Made by a program: the position numbers and the translations under genes. DNA of 64,000 nt. Origin: Salinirussus salinus. Lineage in GTDB: Archaea > Halobacteriota > Halobacteria > Halobacteriales > Haloarculaceae. Positions 35,327 to 42,795 of this stretch are shown in pieces (within the stretch, counting starts at the first letter, position 1; the number at the start of each line of letters is the position of its first letter). The DNA lies in the NCBI RefSeq assembly GCF_009831455.1, contig NZ_WOWO01000004.1, forward strand, positions 1 to 64,000, read 5' to 3'. The notes under the pieces were generated by a model, which ran no database searches, was not told where the DNA came from, and worked only from the letters and a program-made list of their open reading frames with translations.

Positions 35327-35986
35327 ATGCAGGTCGGTCTCATCTCCGATATCCACGGCAACCGGGTGGCGCTGGAGGCGGTGCTGGCGGACATGCCACC
35401 GGTCGACCGGCTGGTGTGTGCGGGCGACGTCGTCGGCTACAACCCCTGGCACGCCGACTGCGTCGACGCGATGCGCGAGCGGGCGGTGCCGACGGTGATG
35501 GGCAACCACGACCGCGCGGTCGCGGGCGGGGCGCACTTCGCCTTCAACTCGATGGCCGGCGCGGGCGTCCGGCACGCCCGCGAGGCGCTCGACGACGACC
35601 AGCTCGAGTGGCTCGCGGCCCTCCCAAACGAGCGGGCGGCCTGCGAGGGGCGTGTGCGGCTGGTCCACGGTCACCCCGACGACCCCGATCGGTACACCTA
35701 CCCCGCGCAGTTCGGCCCCCACCTGCTCGACGAGGAGCAGGTGCTGGTGCTCGGACACACCCACGTCCAGCACCACGAGCGCTACGACGAGGGGGTGGTC
35801 GTGAACCCGGGCAGCGTGGGCCAGCCACGGGACGGCGACCCGCGGGCGGCGTACGCGACTCTCGACCTCGAGGGGCTGCGGGTCGAGGAACACCGCGTCG
35901 AGTACGACGTCGACGAGGTGGTCGCGGCCATCGCGTCGGCGGGGCTCCCCACCGAACTCGGCGAGCGGCTACGGGAAGGGCGGTAG
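35327..35986 (+). CDS. Calcineurin-like metallophosphoesterase (YfcE-type)
   Basis: This 219-residue protein has the metallophosphoesterase metal ligands in order: GLISDIHGN (D-x-H), CAGDVVGYNP (GD), MGNHD (GNH), VHGHP and LGHTHVQ. It resembles phosphodiesterases of the YfcE/MJ0936 group that hydrolyse small phosphodiesters. VVVNPGSVGQPR is a family signature. The substrate is unknown. A GGGGTTAAACCC-containing promoter box lies about 30 nt before the ATG. It is divergent from the MutS-like gene. Confidence 0.93.
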   Translation: MQVGLISDIHGNRVALEAVLADMPPVDRLVCAGDVVGYNPWHADCVDAMRERAVPTVMGNHDRAVAGGAHFAFNSMAGAGVRHAREALDDDQLEWLAALPNERAACEGRVRLVHGHPDDPDRYTYPAQFGPHLLDEEQVLVLGHTHVQHHERYDEGVVVNPGSVGQPRDGDPRAAYATLDLEGLRVEEHRVEYDVDEVVAAIASAGLPTELGERLREGR

Positions 35987-36021
35987 GAGAGGGGGGCGGG
36001 GCGGGCGGGGACCGGGGGCGC

Positions 36022-37203
36022 CTAGAGCACGCCCTGCAGACAGTCCAGCGTCTCCTCGCGGTCCTCCCAGGGGACGAACACGGCAACGGAGGTGGCGCTG
36101 GTGACGACGTCGTAGAGGTAGATCCGCTCCTCGGCGAGCGGCGCGAGCACCTGCTGGATGGCGTCGGTCTGGCTCTGGACGTCGTTGCCGGTGACCCGGA
36201 CGACGGCGATCTCCTCCTCGCGGGTGATGCTGGAGAGGGTCTCGTCGGCGACGACCTCCTCGTGCATCAGCGCCTCGGCGCGCTCGGCGTTGTCGGCGTC
36301 GACGTAGAAGGTGATCGAGTCCATCCCGCTGGAGACGGTCTGGATGTTGATCCCCTCCTCGCCCAGCGCGGAGGACAGCGTCGCGAGGATCCCGGGCTGG
36401 TTGCGGACGGCGCGGCCGGCGGCGGTCAGACAGACCAGCTCGCGCTCGTGGAGGTCGATGAGATTTTGAAACTCCCCGCTGATGGAGGTGCCGCCCGCGA
36501 GCAGGTCGTCGTGCTGGTAGTGGACCACCCGGACGGTGAGCCCGTCGGTCTTGTAGGCGAGCGCGGAGGGGGCGACGACCTCCGCCCCCCGGAAGGAGAG
36601 GTTGCGGAGTTCGTCGACGGTGATCTCCCCGACGTTGCGCGCGCCCTCGACGACGTCGGGGTCGCCGGTCATCACGCCCTCGACGTCGGTGACGATGACC
36701 ACCTCGTCGGCGTCCATGTAGTTGCCGAGCATGACGGCGGTGGTGTCCGACCCGCCGCGACCGAGCGTCGTGATCGTGCCGTCGTGGTCCTGAGCGAGAA
36801 AGCCGGTGATGACGGGGACGACCCCGTCGCGCATCCGCGCTGCGCACTGCTCGGCGCGCCCGCGGGTCTCCTCGACGTCGACCTCGCCGTACTCGTCGGT
36901 GATGATCGGCCAGTCGGCCCGGCCGGGCTCGAGGAAGGAGGCGTCGATCCCGCGGGCCTCCAGGGCGCCCTTGAGCATCCGGACGGAGGTCCGTTCGCCC
37001 ATGCTGACGATCTCGGCGCGGTCCTCCTCGCTGGCGTCGAATTTCATCTCGTCGATCAGCGTGTCCGTCGTCGACCCCATTGCGCTGACCACGACAGCCA
37101 CCTCGTGGCCGGCCTCGACCGCGGCGGCGATCGAGTCCGCGGCCCGGTTGATCCGGTCGCCGTCGGCGACGCTGGTCCCTCCGAACTTGACTACGACCCG
37201 CAT
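36022..37203 (-). CDS. lysC: Aspartate kinase
   Basis: This 393-residue enzyme phosphorylates aspartate, the first step to threonine, methionine and lysine. The N-terminal MRVVVKFGGTSVADGDRI and TTLGRGGSDTTAVMLG mark the kinase domain. Two C-terminal ACT domains (about residues 265-393) include AVRNQPGILATLSSALGEEGINIQ and likely mediate feedback inhibition. The ATG at 37203 matches the family start. It converges on the phosphoesterase. No other pathway gene is adjacent. Confidence 0.95.
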   Translation of the reverse strand: MRVVVKFGGTSVADGDRINRAADSIAAAVEAGHEVAVVVSAMGSTTDTLIDEMKFDASEEDRAEIVSMGERTSVRMLKGALEARGIDASFLEPGRADWPIITDEYGEVDVEETRGRAEQCAARMRDGVVPVITGFLAQDHDGTITTLGRGGSDTTAVMLGNYMDADEVVIVTDVEGVMTGDPDVVEGARNVGEITVDELRNLSFRGAEVVAPSALAYKTDGLTVRVVHYQHDDLLAGGTSISGEFQNLIDLHERELVCLTAAGRAVRNQPGILATLSSALGEEGINIQTVSSGMDSITFYVDADNAERAEALMHEEVVADETLSSITREEEIAVVRVTGNDVQSQTDAIQQVLAPLAEERIYLYDVVTSATSVAVFVPWEDREETLDCLQGVL

Positions 37204-37322
37204 CCGACCACCCCGTGACGCGTGTCCCTCATGGTGTGTTGGCGCCCGCTTTGTCGCCGCCGTGGATAACTGTGTCCATCTGTGCCACCGACTTTTACTG
37301 TCTCCGCGCCCCAACCGGGAGT

Positions 37323-37709
37323 ATGGAACTGCGGGACGCCGTCGAGGCCGACGCCGGGCGCCTGGCGGAGTTGACCGACGCCCCGCGGGACGTGATGCGC
37401 AACCTCGTCCACGACCGCACCGTCAGGGTCGCCGAGCGCGAGGAGGAGATCGTCGGCTTCGTCAGCTACGACGCCCGCGCCCGGACGGTTCACGTCACCC
37501 AGATCGAGGGCGACCCCGACGCCTTCCCGACGCTGCTGGAGGAGCCGCTGGGCTTCGCCCGCGCCGAGGGGATGGCCGTCGAGATGCTCGTCCCCGACGG
37601 CGAGCCCGACGTCGAGGACGCCGCGGTCGCCGCCGGCTTCGAGGAGACCGGCTCCGGACCCCGCTTCGAGGGGCGACCCACGACCAGACTCAGGACCGAC
37701 CAGCCATAG
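37323..37709 (+). CDS. GNAT-type N-acetyltransferase
   Basis: This 128-residue protein shows a shortened GNAT fold. N-terminal LRDAVEADAGRLAELTD is followed by VRVAEREEEIVGFVSYD and FARAEGMAVEMLVPDGEPDVEDAAVAAGFEETG. The typical Q/R-x-x-G-x-G/A acetyl-CoA loop is not evident, so activity is uncertain. The TTTTACTG box near 37292 is a probable TATA element for the ATG at 37323. Hairpin repeat copy 2 starts 4 nt after the stop. Confidence 0.78.
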   Translation: MELRDAVEADAGRLAELTDAPRDVMRNLVHDRTVRVAEREEEIVGFVSYDARARTVHVTQIEGDPDAFPTLLEEPLGFARAEGMAVEMLVPDGEPDVEDAAVAAGFEETGSGPRFEGRPTTRLRTDQP

Positions 37710-38010
37710 ACTACTTTTTTGGGCCTCGGGTGCGCTCCGCGCACCGCGTGGCGGCGAGGCCGCCACGGCATGCAGGTGCGGGCCGCCGGCCCGCAACTCG
37801 CTCGCGTAAAAAACACAGTGAAAAAAGCCGGACGCTCGGTCGCGTCGCTCCCTCGCGTCCGGGGAACCGGCGGCCTGCGGCCGCCGGATGCTCGTGGTCA
37901 GCCTGCCCTTCCCCGGGTCGCGCGGTCGCGGCCGCCGCCGCGACACGCGCTCGCGGCCACACCTTGTGCCCGACCAAAACGCCAAGAGACCGGCCACACG
38001 ATCGTTTGGT
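37710..38010. other. Hairpin-rich spacer before the beta-propeller gene
   Basis: No gene is visible in these 301 nt. The spacer carries repeat copy 2 (37714-37829). It also has a hairpin with CCGGACGC/GCGTCCGG arms (37828-37835 and 37855-37862) and a 9-bp hairpin CCGGCGGCC-TGC-GGCCGCCGG (37867-37887). The last 100 nt hold the promoter of the next gene. Confidence 0.7.
37714..37829 (-). repeat. Dispersed hairpin repeat, copy 2
   Basis: Read on the minus strand, this copy is nearly identical to copy 3 over an 80-nt core starting GCGAGCGAGTTGCGGGCC. It holds three hairpins: TGCGGGCC/GGCCCGCA, CGTGGCGGC/GCCGCCACG and GTGCGC/GCGCAC. T and A tracts bound the core. It begins 4 nt after the acetyltransferase stop, so CTTTTTTG could also serve as that gene's terminator. 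It faces copy 3 across one gene. Confidence 0.85.
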
Positions 38011-38991
38011 ATGCTCTACGCGGGAAGCGACGACGGCGTCTACCGCATCGCCGGCGTCCCCGGCCCCGACGAGACGACCGCCGAGCGGGTGCTCGAGGCG
38101 GAGGACGTCTACCGCGTCGAGCGGTACGACCCCCTCGAGGGACTGTTCGCCACTGCGGAGTCCGGGCTGTACTACTCCCCTGCAGGGGACGACTGGCTCC
38201 GGCTCCCGGTCCCGGAGGAGCAGGTCTACGCGGTCACCGTCGACCCCGCGGGCGAGCGGGTCTACGCCGGCACCCGACCGGCCCGGGTGTTCGTCGCCGA
38301 CTGGGACGGGCCACCGGGAGCCGACCGCTGGACCGAACTCGACGGGTTCCGGGCGCTGCGCGACCGGGCCGACTGGGGGATCCCCCGTCACGACGACCTC
38401 GCGCAGGTCCGCAGCCTCCGGACCCACCCCGGGGCCCCCGACCGGCTCGTCGCCGGCGTCGAGGTCGGCGGCGTCCACCTCAGCGACGACCGCGGCGCGA
38501 GCTGGGTCGACAGGAGCATCGAGGGGTTCGACGCCCCGCACACCGACGACATCCACCACATCGCGCTCCCGGACCCGGGGACGCTGGTCGCCTCGACCGG
38601 GAGCGGGCTCTACCGAAGTGAGGACGCCGGCCGGACGTGGACCCGGCTCGACACCGGCCACCGCCAGCGGTACTTCCGGGAAGCGAGCGTCCACGACGGG
38701 GCCGTCTACGCCGGGGCCGCGCCCGCCTCCTCGTCCTCCTGGGAGGAGGACCGCGACCACGCGCTGCTGGTCTCCCGCGAGCGCGGTGGCGAAGGACTCC
38801 AGCAGGTCGACACCCCGACCCCCGAGGAGGTCCCGCTGGGGTGGTGTGTGGTCGAGGGCGACCCGGTAACTGCGACCCACCGAGGGACGCTGCTCCGCCG
38901 GGACGACGGGGAGTGGGAGCGGGCCGGGTCGGTCCCGACGCCGGGGGCGGTCCGCGGGCGGTACATGCCGCTGTGCTGGGTCGAGTCCTGA
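38011..38991 (+). CDS. WD40/BNR-like beta-propeller protein
   Basis: This 326-residue protein is made of repeated blades such as LYAGSDDGVYRI, LFATAESGLYYS, VYAGTRPARVFV, VHLSDDRGASW, LYRSEDAGRTW and LLVSRERGG. Several carry the S/T-x-D-x-G-x-x-W Asp-box. It has no signal peptide or membrane helix. Glycosidase-type residues are not evident, so it is likely a binding or scaffold propeller. Inverted repeat copies 2 and 3 lie on either side, with no other gene inside the pair. Confidence 0.82.
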   Translation: MLYAGSDDGVYRIAGVPGPDETTAERVLEAEDVYRVERYDPLEGLFATAESGLYYSPAGDDWLRLPVPEEQVYAVTVDPAGERVYAGTRPARVFVADWDGPPGADRWTELDGFRALRDRADWGIPRHDDLAQVRSLRTHPGAPDRLVAGVEVGGVHLSDDRGASWVDRSIEGFDAPHTDDIHHIALPDPGTLVASTGSGLYRSEDAGRTWTRLDTGHRQRYFREASVHDGAVYAGAAPASSSSWEEDRDHALLVSRERGGEGLQQVDTPTPEEVPLGWCVVEGDPVTATHRGTLLRRDDGEWERAGSVPTPGAVRGRYMPLCWVES

Positions 38992-39165
38992 CGGACATCT
39001 GCCCCCGTGGGGACCCGCTCGACTCCCGGGCGGTCCGTTCGCTCGTGGATGGCGGCCGCTCACATCCGAGGGTGGCCTTTACCGGGAGCATCCGCGCGAA
39101 CGGCGAGGGGCCAAAGGCCCCTCCTGCAGCCGGACGTAGTCAGGCGACGGCGTGAGCGCGGTTCA

Positions 39166-39200
39166 CTCCGACCGAGCGCAGCGAGGTCGGAGGTCTTTTT
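39166..39200 (+). terminator. Hairpin followed by T run
   Basis: CTCCGACC (39166-39173) and GGTCGGAG (39185-39192) form a perfect 8-bp stem with an 11-nt loop, followed by TCTTTTT. It could end transcripts of the beta-propeller gene, 175 nt after its stop. It may equally be the outer part of the repeat unit, because copy 2 has an analogous hairpin at its T-run side. Confidence 0.35.
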
Positions 39201-39311
39201 CGCCCACGTTTTTGCCGCGAGCGAGTTGCGGGCCAGTGGCCCGCATCTGCATGCCGTGGCGGCCTCGCCGCCACGCGGTGCGCGGAGCGCACCCGAGGCG
39301 GAAAAAGGTGG
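39195..39311 (+). repeat. Dispersed hairpin repeat, copy 3
   Basis: The order matches the other copies: CTTTTTCGCCCACGTTTTTG, hairpin TGCGGGCC-AGT-GGCCCGCA (39227-39245), the CGTGGCGGC/GCCGCCACG hairpin, the GTGCGC/GCGCAC hairpin and GGCGGAAAAAGG. Its ends form an imperfect terminal inverted repeat. Copies 2 and 3 are in opposite orientation about 1.37 kb apart. No transposase lies between them. Confidence 0.85.
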
Positions 39312-39352
39312 GACCGCACACCTTTTGCCCGCCGGTGGTGTATCCGGCGGAT

Positions 39353-40171
39353 ATGCAGACGCTCACCCTGGGACCGGCGGGGACCTACTCCCACCGCGCG
39401 GCCGGGGCCGTCGCCGACGACGACGGGATCGCCTTCACGGAGTCGGTGACGGCCATCGTCGAGGCGGTCGCCGACGGCGACTACGACCGGGGAGTCGTCC
39501 CCGTCGAGAACAGCATCGAGGGGTCGGTGACGGAGTCACTGGACGCGTTCACCGAGTACGAGGTGGCGGTCGTCCGGGAGATCATCACGCCCATCCGCCA
39601 CGCCCTGCTCGCGCAGGGCGAGGACTTCGAGACCGTCGCCAGCCACGCCCAGGCGCTCGCGCAGTGTCGTTCGTATCTGGAGGAACACTACCCGGACGCC
39701 GACCTCGAAGCGGTGGCCTCGACGGCCCGCGGGGTCGAGCGCGCCCGCGAGGACGCGAGCGTGGCCGCCATCGGTCACCCCGCCAACGCCGACGGCGACC
39801 CGGCCCTCCGGACGCTCGCGGAGGACATCCAGGACCGGACCTCCAATGCCACCCGCTTTCTGGTGGTCGCGCCCGAGAGCGAGCGCAGCGAGGCCGGCTC
39901 CAAAACCTCCCTCATCGTCTACCCCAGCGAGGACCGCCCCGGGCTCCTGCTGGAGATGCTCGAACCCTTCGCCGACCGGGACATCAACCTCACCCGCGTC
40001 GAGTCCCGCCCCAGCGGCGAGCGGCTGGGCGACTACGTCTTCCACATCGACGTCGCCGCGGGCCTCTACGAGCAGCGCACCCAGGACGCCCTGGCGGCGG
40101 TCGAGGAGATCGCCGGCGAGGGATGGGTCCGCCGGCTGGGCTCGTATGACTCCGAGACTGTTCTCTACTGA
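39353..40171 (+). CDS. pheA: Prephenate dehydratase
   Basis: This 272-residue enzyme converts prephenate to phenylpyruvate for phenylalanine synthesis. It starts [17 protein letters not shown] and carries [11 protein letters not shown] and the catalytic SNATRFLVV (Thr-Arg-Phe) motif. A C-terminal ACT domain ([26 protein letters not shown]) probably binds phenylalanine for feedback control. There is no fused chorismate mutase. Its promoter region is reduced to about 40 nt by repeat copy 3. Confidence 0.95.
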   Translation: MQTLTLGPAGTYSHRAAGAVADDDGIAFTESVTAIVEAVADGDYDRGVVPVENSIEGSVTESLDAFTEYEVAVVREIITPIRHALLAQGEDFETVASHAQALAQCRSYLEEHYPDADLEAVASTARGVERAREDASVAAIGHPANADGDPALRTLAEDIQDRTSNATRFLVVAPESERSEAGSKTSLIVYPSEDRPGLLLEMLEPFADRDINLTRVESRPSGERLGDYVFHIDVAAGLYEQRTQDALAAVEEIAGEGWVRRLGSYDSETVLY

Positions 40172-40193
40172 CCGCTACAGCCACAGCAATCCC

Positions 40194-40436
40194 GTGCACT
40201 ACGTCTACGTCCTGCGGTGTGCCGACGACACCCTCTACACCGGGTACACCACCGACGTCGACCGCCGCGTGGCCGAACACGACGCTGGCGAGGGCGCGAA
40301 GTACACCCGCGGGCGGGCGCCGGTCGACCTCGTCTACACCGAATCCTTCGGGAGCCGGTCGGCCGCGCTCTCCCGGGAACACGAGATCAAGGCGCTCTCC
40401 CGCGCCGAAAAGGAGCGGCTGGTCGGGGAGGAGTGA
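40194..40436 (+). CDS. GIY-YIG domain protein (UPF0213 type)
   Basis: This 80-residue protein is a single GIY-YIG domain. It has [20 protein letters not shown] (the GIY and YIG strands), then [20 protein letters not shown] and a C-terminal [15 protein letters not shown]. Related small proteins have been tied to DNA cleavage, but most are untested. I chose the GTG at 40194, which starts the conserved strand directly; an ATG at 40146 would overlap pheA and add 16 residues. It lies 22 nt after pheA. Confidence 0.85.
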   Translation: MHYVYVLRCADDTLYTGYTTDVDRRVAEHDAGEGAKYTRGRAPVDLVYTESFGSRSAALSREHEIKALSRAEKERLVGEE

Positions 40437-40589
40437 ACAACGACGCCGGCGCGTTACTCGGGGGCTGTGACCCACGTCACCGCCAGCACATATCAGCAAA
40501 ACTGCCATTCTGTGCGGCGGTGCCGGACGGGGTGATCCTCTGCCAAAAGGTTTGAGAGGGCGGAGCGGGAAGGGCGAGCCGAGACGAGT

Positions 40590-42233
40590 GTGGTCACGTT
40601 GTTCACCACCATGACTGTCGTTTTGGCGATATTCGACTCCTCGCTGGGCTACGAACTCCTGTTCGGTGTCGCGGCGCTGGCCTGTTTCGTGGCGGCGACC
40701 CGGGCCTGGAAGGTCGAGGATCCGGAACTGCGCTGGAGCCTGCTTGCGCTGTTGCTCGCCAGCGGCGGGTGGTCGGCCTCTCACGTCGGGATGTTCGCCC
40801 TCCCGGACCCGTTCCGGGAGTTCAGCTACCTCTTCGGGCTTATCCTCGGGTTCGGCACCGTCTGGGTGTGGCTGTACTTCGCCTCGGCGTACACCGGGCG
40901 GACCTACCACCGCGAGCCGACTTTCCGGTGGCTCGCCGGCGCCATCTACCTGGCCGTCGTGGCGGTGAAGGTGACCAACCCGTTCCACCACCTCTACTTC
41001 GAGACGGCCTTCGTGACCGACCCGTTCCCCCACCTCACGGTCCAGCAGGGGGTGTTCCACTGGGCGGTCACCGGCTTCTCCTACGCGCTGGCCGCGGCGG
41101 GCATCTTCATGCTGCTCGACCTGTTCGTCTCCTCGGACTACGACACCTGGCCGCTGGCGGTGCTGGCGGGGCTGACCGGGCTGCCGGTCACGCTCGACAT
41201 CGTCGGCTACGCGACCCCGCTTCTGGTGGACATCATCTACGCCCCACTCGGCGTCGGGGCCTTCGCCATCGGCGTCCTCTTTCTGTTCCGGGACCGGTTT
41301 CTCGCGGTCAAGGCCACCGGCGGCGTCAGCGACCCGCTGGTCTTTCTCGACGACGACGGCCGGATACGGGACTACAACGAGCCCGCCGGCGACCTGTTTC
41401 CCGCGCTGGCGGCCGGCGACCGGCTGGACGCGGTCGTCCCCGGCGCGACCGACGCCGCTGCCGACGACCAGCTGCTCGAACTCGACGTCGAGGGCGAACG
41501 GCGGTACTTCGTGGTCTCGAACAGCGTCTTCGAGGTCGGGCAGAACCGCGTCGGCCAGGTCGTCCTCTTCTCGGACGTGACCGACTCCGAACAGCGCCGG
41601 CGCGAGCTCGCCCGCCACAACCGCCAGCTCGAGGACTTCGCCGGCGCGATGACTCACGAGCTGCGCAACTCCCTGCAGGTCATCGACTGGAACGTCCAGG
41701 CCGCCGCCGAGACCGTCGACCTCGACTTCGACCGGCGGGACCCCCTGGAGACGGCCACCGGTGCTGCCGACCGGATGGGTGACCTCGTCGACGACTTCAC
41801 CGTACTCGCCCGCCACGGCCAGACCGTCGAGGGGCTGGCCGAGCTCGACCTCGGCGAGGCCGTCGCGGACGCCCGCCGCGAGGCCGACACGGACGTCTCC
41901 GTCACCGTCACCGACGACGCCACCATCGAGGCCGAACCCCGCCGGCTCCGGGCGCTGTTCGCCAGCGCCTTCGAGTTCGCCGACCGCAACGGTGCGACCG
42001 AGGTCACGGTCGAGGCGACCCGCGACGGGTTCGCGCTCGCCGACGACGGTAACCCCCCTATCGAACCGGTCGAGAAGTACTTCGCCTACGACGAGGCCGT
42101 TCCCGACGCGAAGGCGGGGATGAAGCTGCCCAACGTCCGCTCGCTGGCGAACGTCCACGGCTGGGAGGTGGCCATCGACTCCGGCTACCGGGACGGGGTG
42201 CGGGTGGCCGTCTCCGGCGTCCGGCTGCTGTGA
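40590..42233 (+). CDS. 7TM sensor histidine kinase with atypical ATPase
   Basis: This 547-residue protein has seven N-terminal helices (about residues 10-235, HisKA_7TM type) and a PAS-like domain (about 245-340). A HisKA segment with MTHELRNSLQVIDWNVQ follows (about 352-368). The C-terminal HATPase-like region is degenerate: the N box reads SAFEFADRNGA, G1 reads ADDGNPPIE and G2 has no Gly-rich loop. Phosphorylation in cis is therefore doubtful. The GTG at 40590 is used; an ATG seven codons later is possible. Confidence 0.86.
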   Translation: MVTLFTTMTVVLAIFDSSLGYELLFGVAALACFVAATRAWKVEDPELRWSLLALLLASGGWSASHVGMFALPDPFREFSYLFGLILGFGTVWVWLYFASAYTGRTYHREPTFRWLAGAIYLAVVAVKVTNPFHHLYFETAFVTDPFPHLTVQQGVFHWAVTGFSYALAAAGIFMLLDLFVSSDYDTWPLAVLAGLTGLPVTLDIVGYATPLLVDIIYAPLGVGAFAIGVLFLFRDRFLAVKATGGVSDPLVFLDDDGRIRDYNEPAGDLFPALAAGDRLDAVVPGATDAAADDQLLELDVEGERRYFVVSNSVFEVGQNRVGQVVLFSDVTDSEQRRRELARHNRQLEDFAGAMTHELRNSLQVIDWNVQAAAETVDLDFDRRDPLETATGAADRMGDLVDDFTVLARHGQTVEGLAELDLGEAVADARREADTDVSVTVTDDATIEAEPRRLRALFASAFEFADRNGATEVTVEATRDGFALADDGNPPIEPVEKYFAYDEAVPDAKAGMKLPNVRSLANVHGWEVAIDSGYRDGVRVAVSGVRLL

Positions 42234-42302
42234 GGAACAGCCCGCCTGCCAGCGCGCCCGGCCCCGCGCCGGTTTTTTGCCCGGCGCCCGCCAACGGCGG
42301 GT

Positions 42303-42761
42303 ATGGTACTCGACCCGGGCGACCCCGCTCCCGACGTCAGCGCGCCAACGCAGGACGGGGAGGTCGTCTCCCCCGACTTCGCCGGCCCGACGGTCGTCGC
42401 CTTCTACCCCGAGGACGGCTCTCCCGGCTGTACGACCGAACTCGAGCAGTTCGCCCGCGAGCGGGAGGTCTACGAGGAGGCCGGCGTGACCGTCTACGGC
42501 GTCTCCGTCGACGGCGTCGACTCCCACCGCGACTTCGCCGCCGAGACCGGCGTCGAGTTCGACCTGCTTGCCGACCCCGACGGCGACCTCGCGGACGCCT
42601 TCGGCGTCGAGCGGACGGCGCCCGGCGACCGGACCCCGCGGACGACGTTCGTCCTCGCCGACGGCACGGTCCACCGCGTGTATACGGGCGTGGGCCCGGA
42701 CGGCCACGCCCGGGACCTCCTGATGGACCTGCTGGAGGACGGGCTGGTCGAACTGGAGTGA
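42303..42761 (+). CDS. bcp: Peroxiredoxin, BCP type
   Basis: This 152-residue thiol peroxidase has the peroxidatic Cys C43 in FYPEDGSPGCTTE. PGDPAPDVSAPTQDG is at the N-terminus and RTTFVLADGTVHRVYTG near the C-terminus. No second cysteine is present, so it is a 1-Cys enzyme that needs an external reductant. It detoxifies hydroperoxides in the cytosol. It converges on leuS. The intact Cys loop contrasts with the redoxin-like protein at 6066. Confidence 0.93.
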   Translation: MVLDPGDPAPDVSAPTQDGEVVSPDFAGPTVVAFYPEDGSPGCTTELEQFAREREVYEEAGVTVYGVSVDGVDSHRDFAAETGVEFDLLADPDGDLADAFGVERTAPGDRTPRTTFVLADGTVHRVYTGVGPDGHARDLLMDLLEDGLVELE

Positions 42762-42795
42762 GGCGGGGCCCACCGCCGGTCGCCACAACAGCGGG

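Larger units (their letters stand above)
38992..39352. other. Hairpin-rich spacer before pheA
   Basis: This 361-nt spacer has no credible gene. It contains the hairpin GAGGGGCC-AAA-GGCCCCTC (39105-39123), a second hairpin followed by a T run (39166-39200) and repeat copy 3 (39195-39311). About 40 nt remain for the pheA promoter, so the repeat abuts that promoter. Confidence 0.7.

Noticed and set aside
39152-39352. Upstream extension of pheA through repeat copy 3
   Set aside because: The added residues come from the repeat; [14 protein letters not shown] at 39353 is the family N-terminus.
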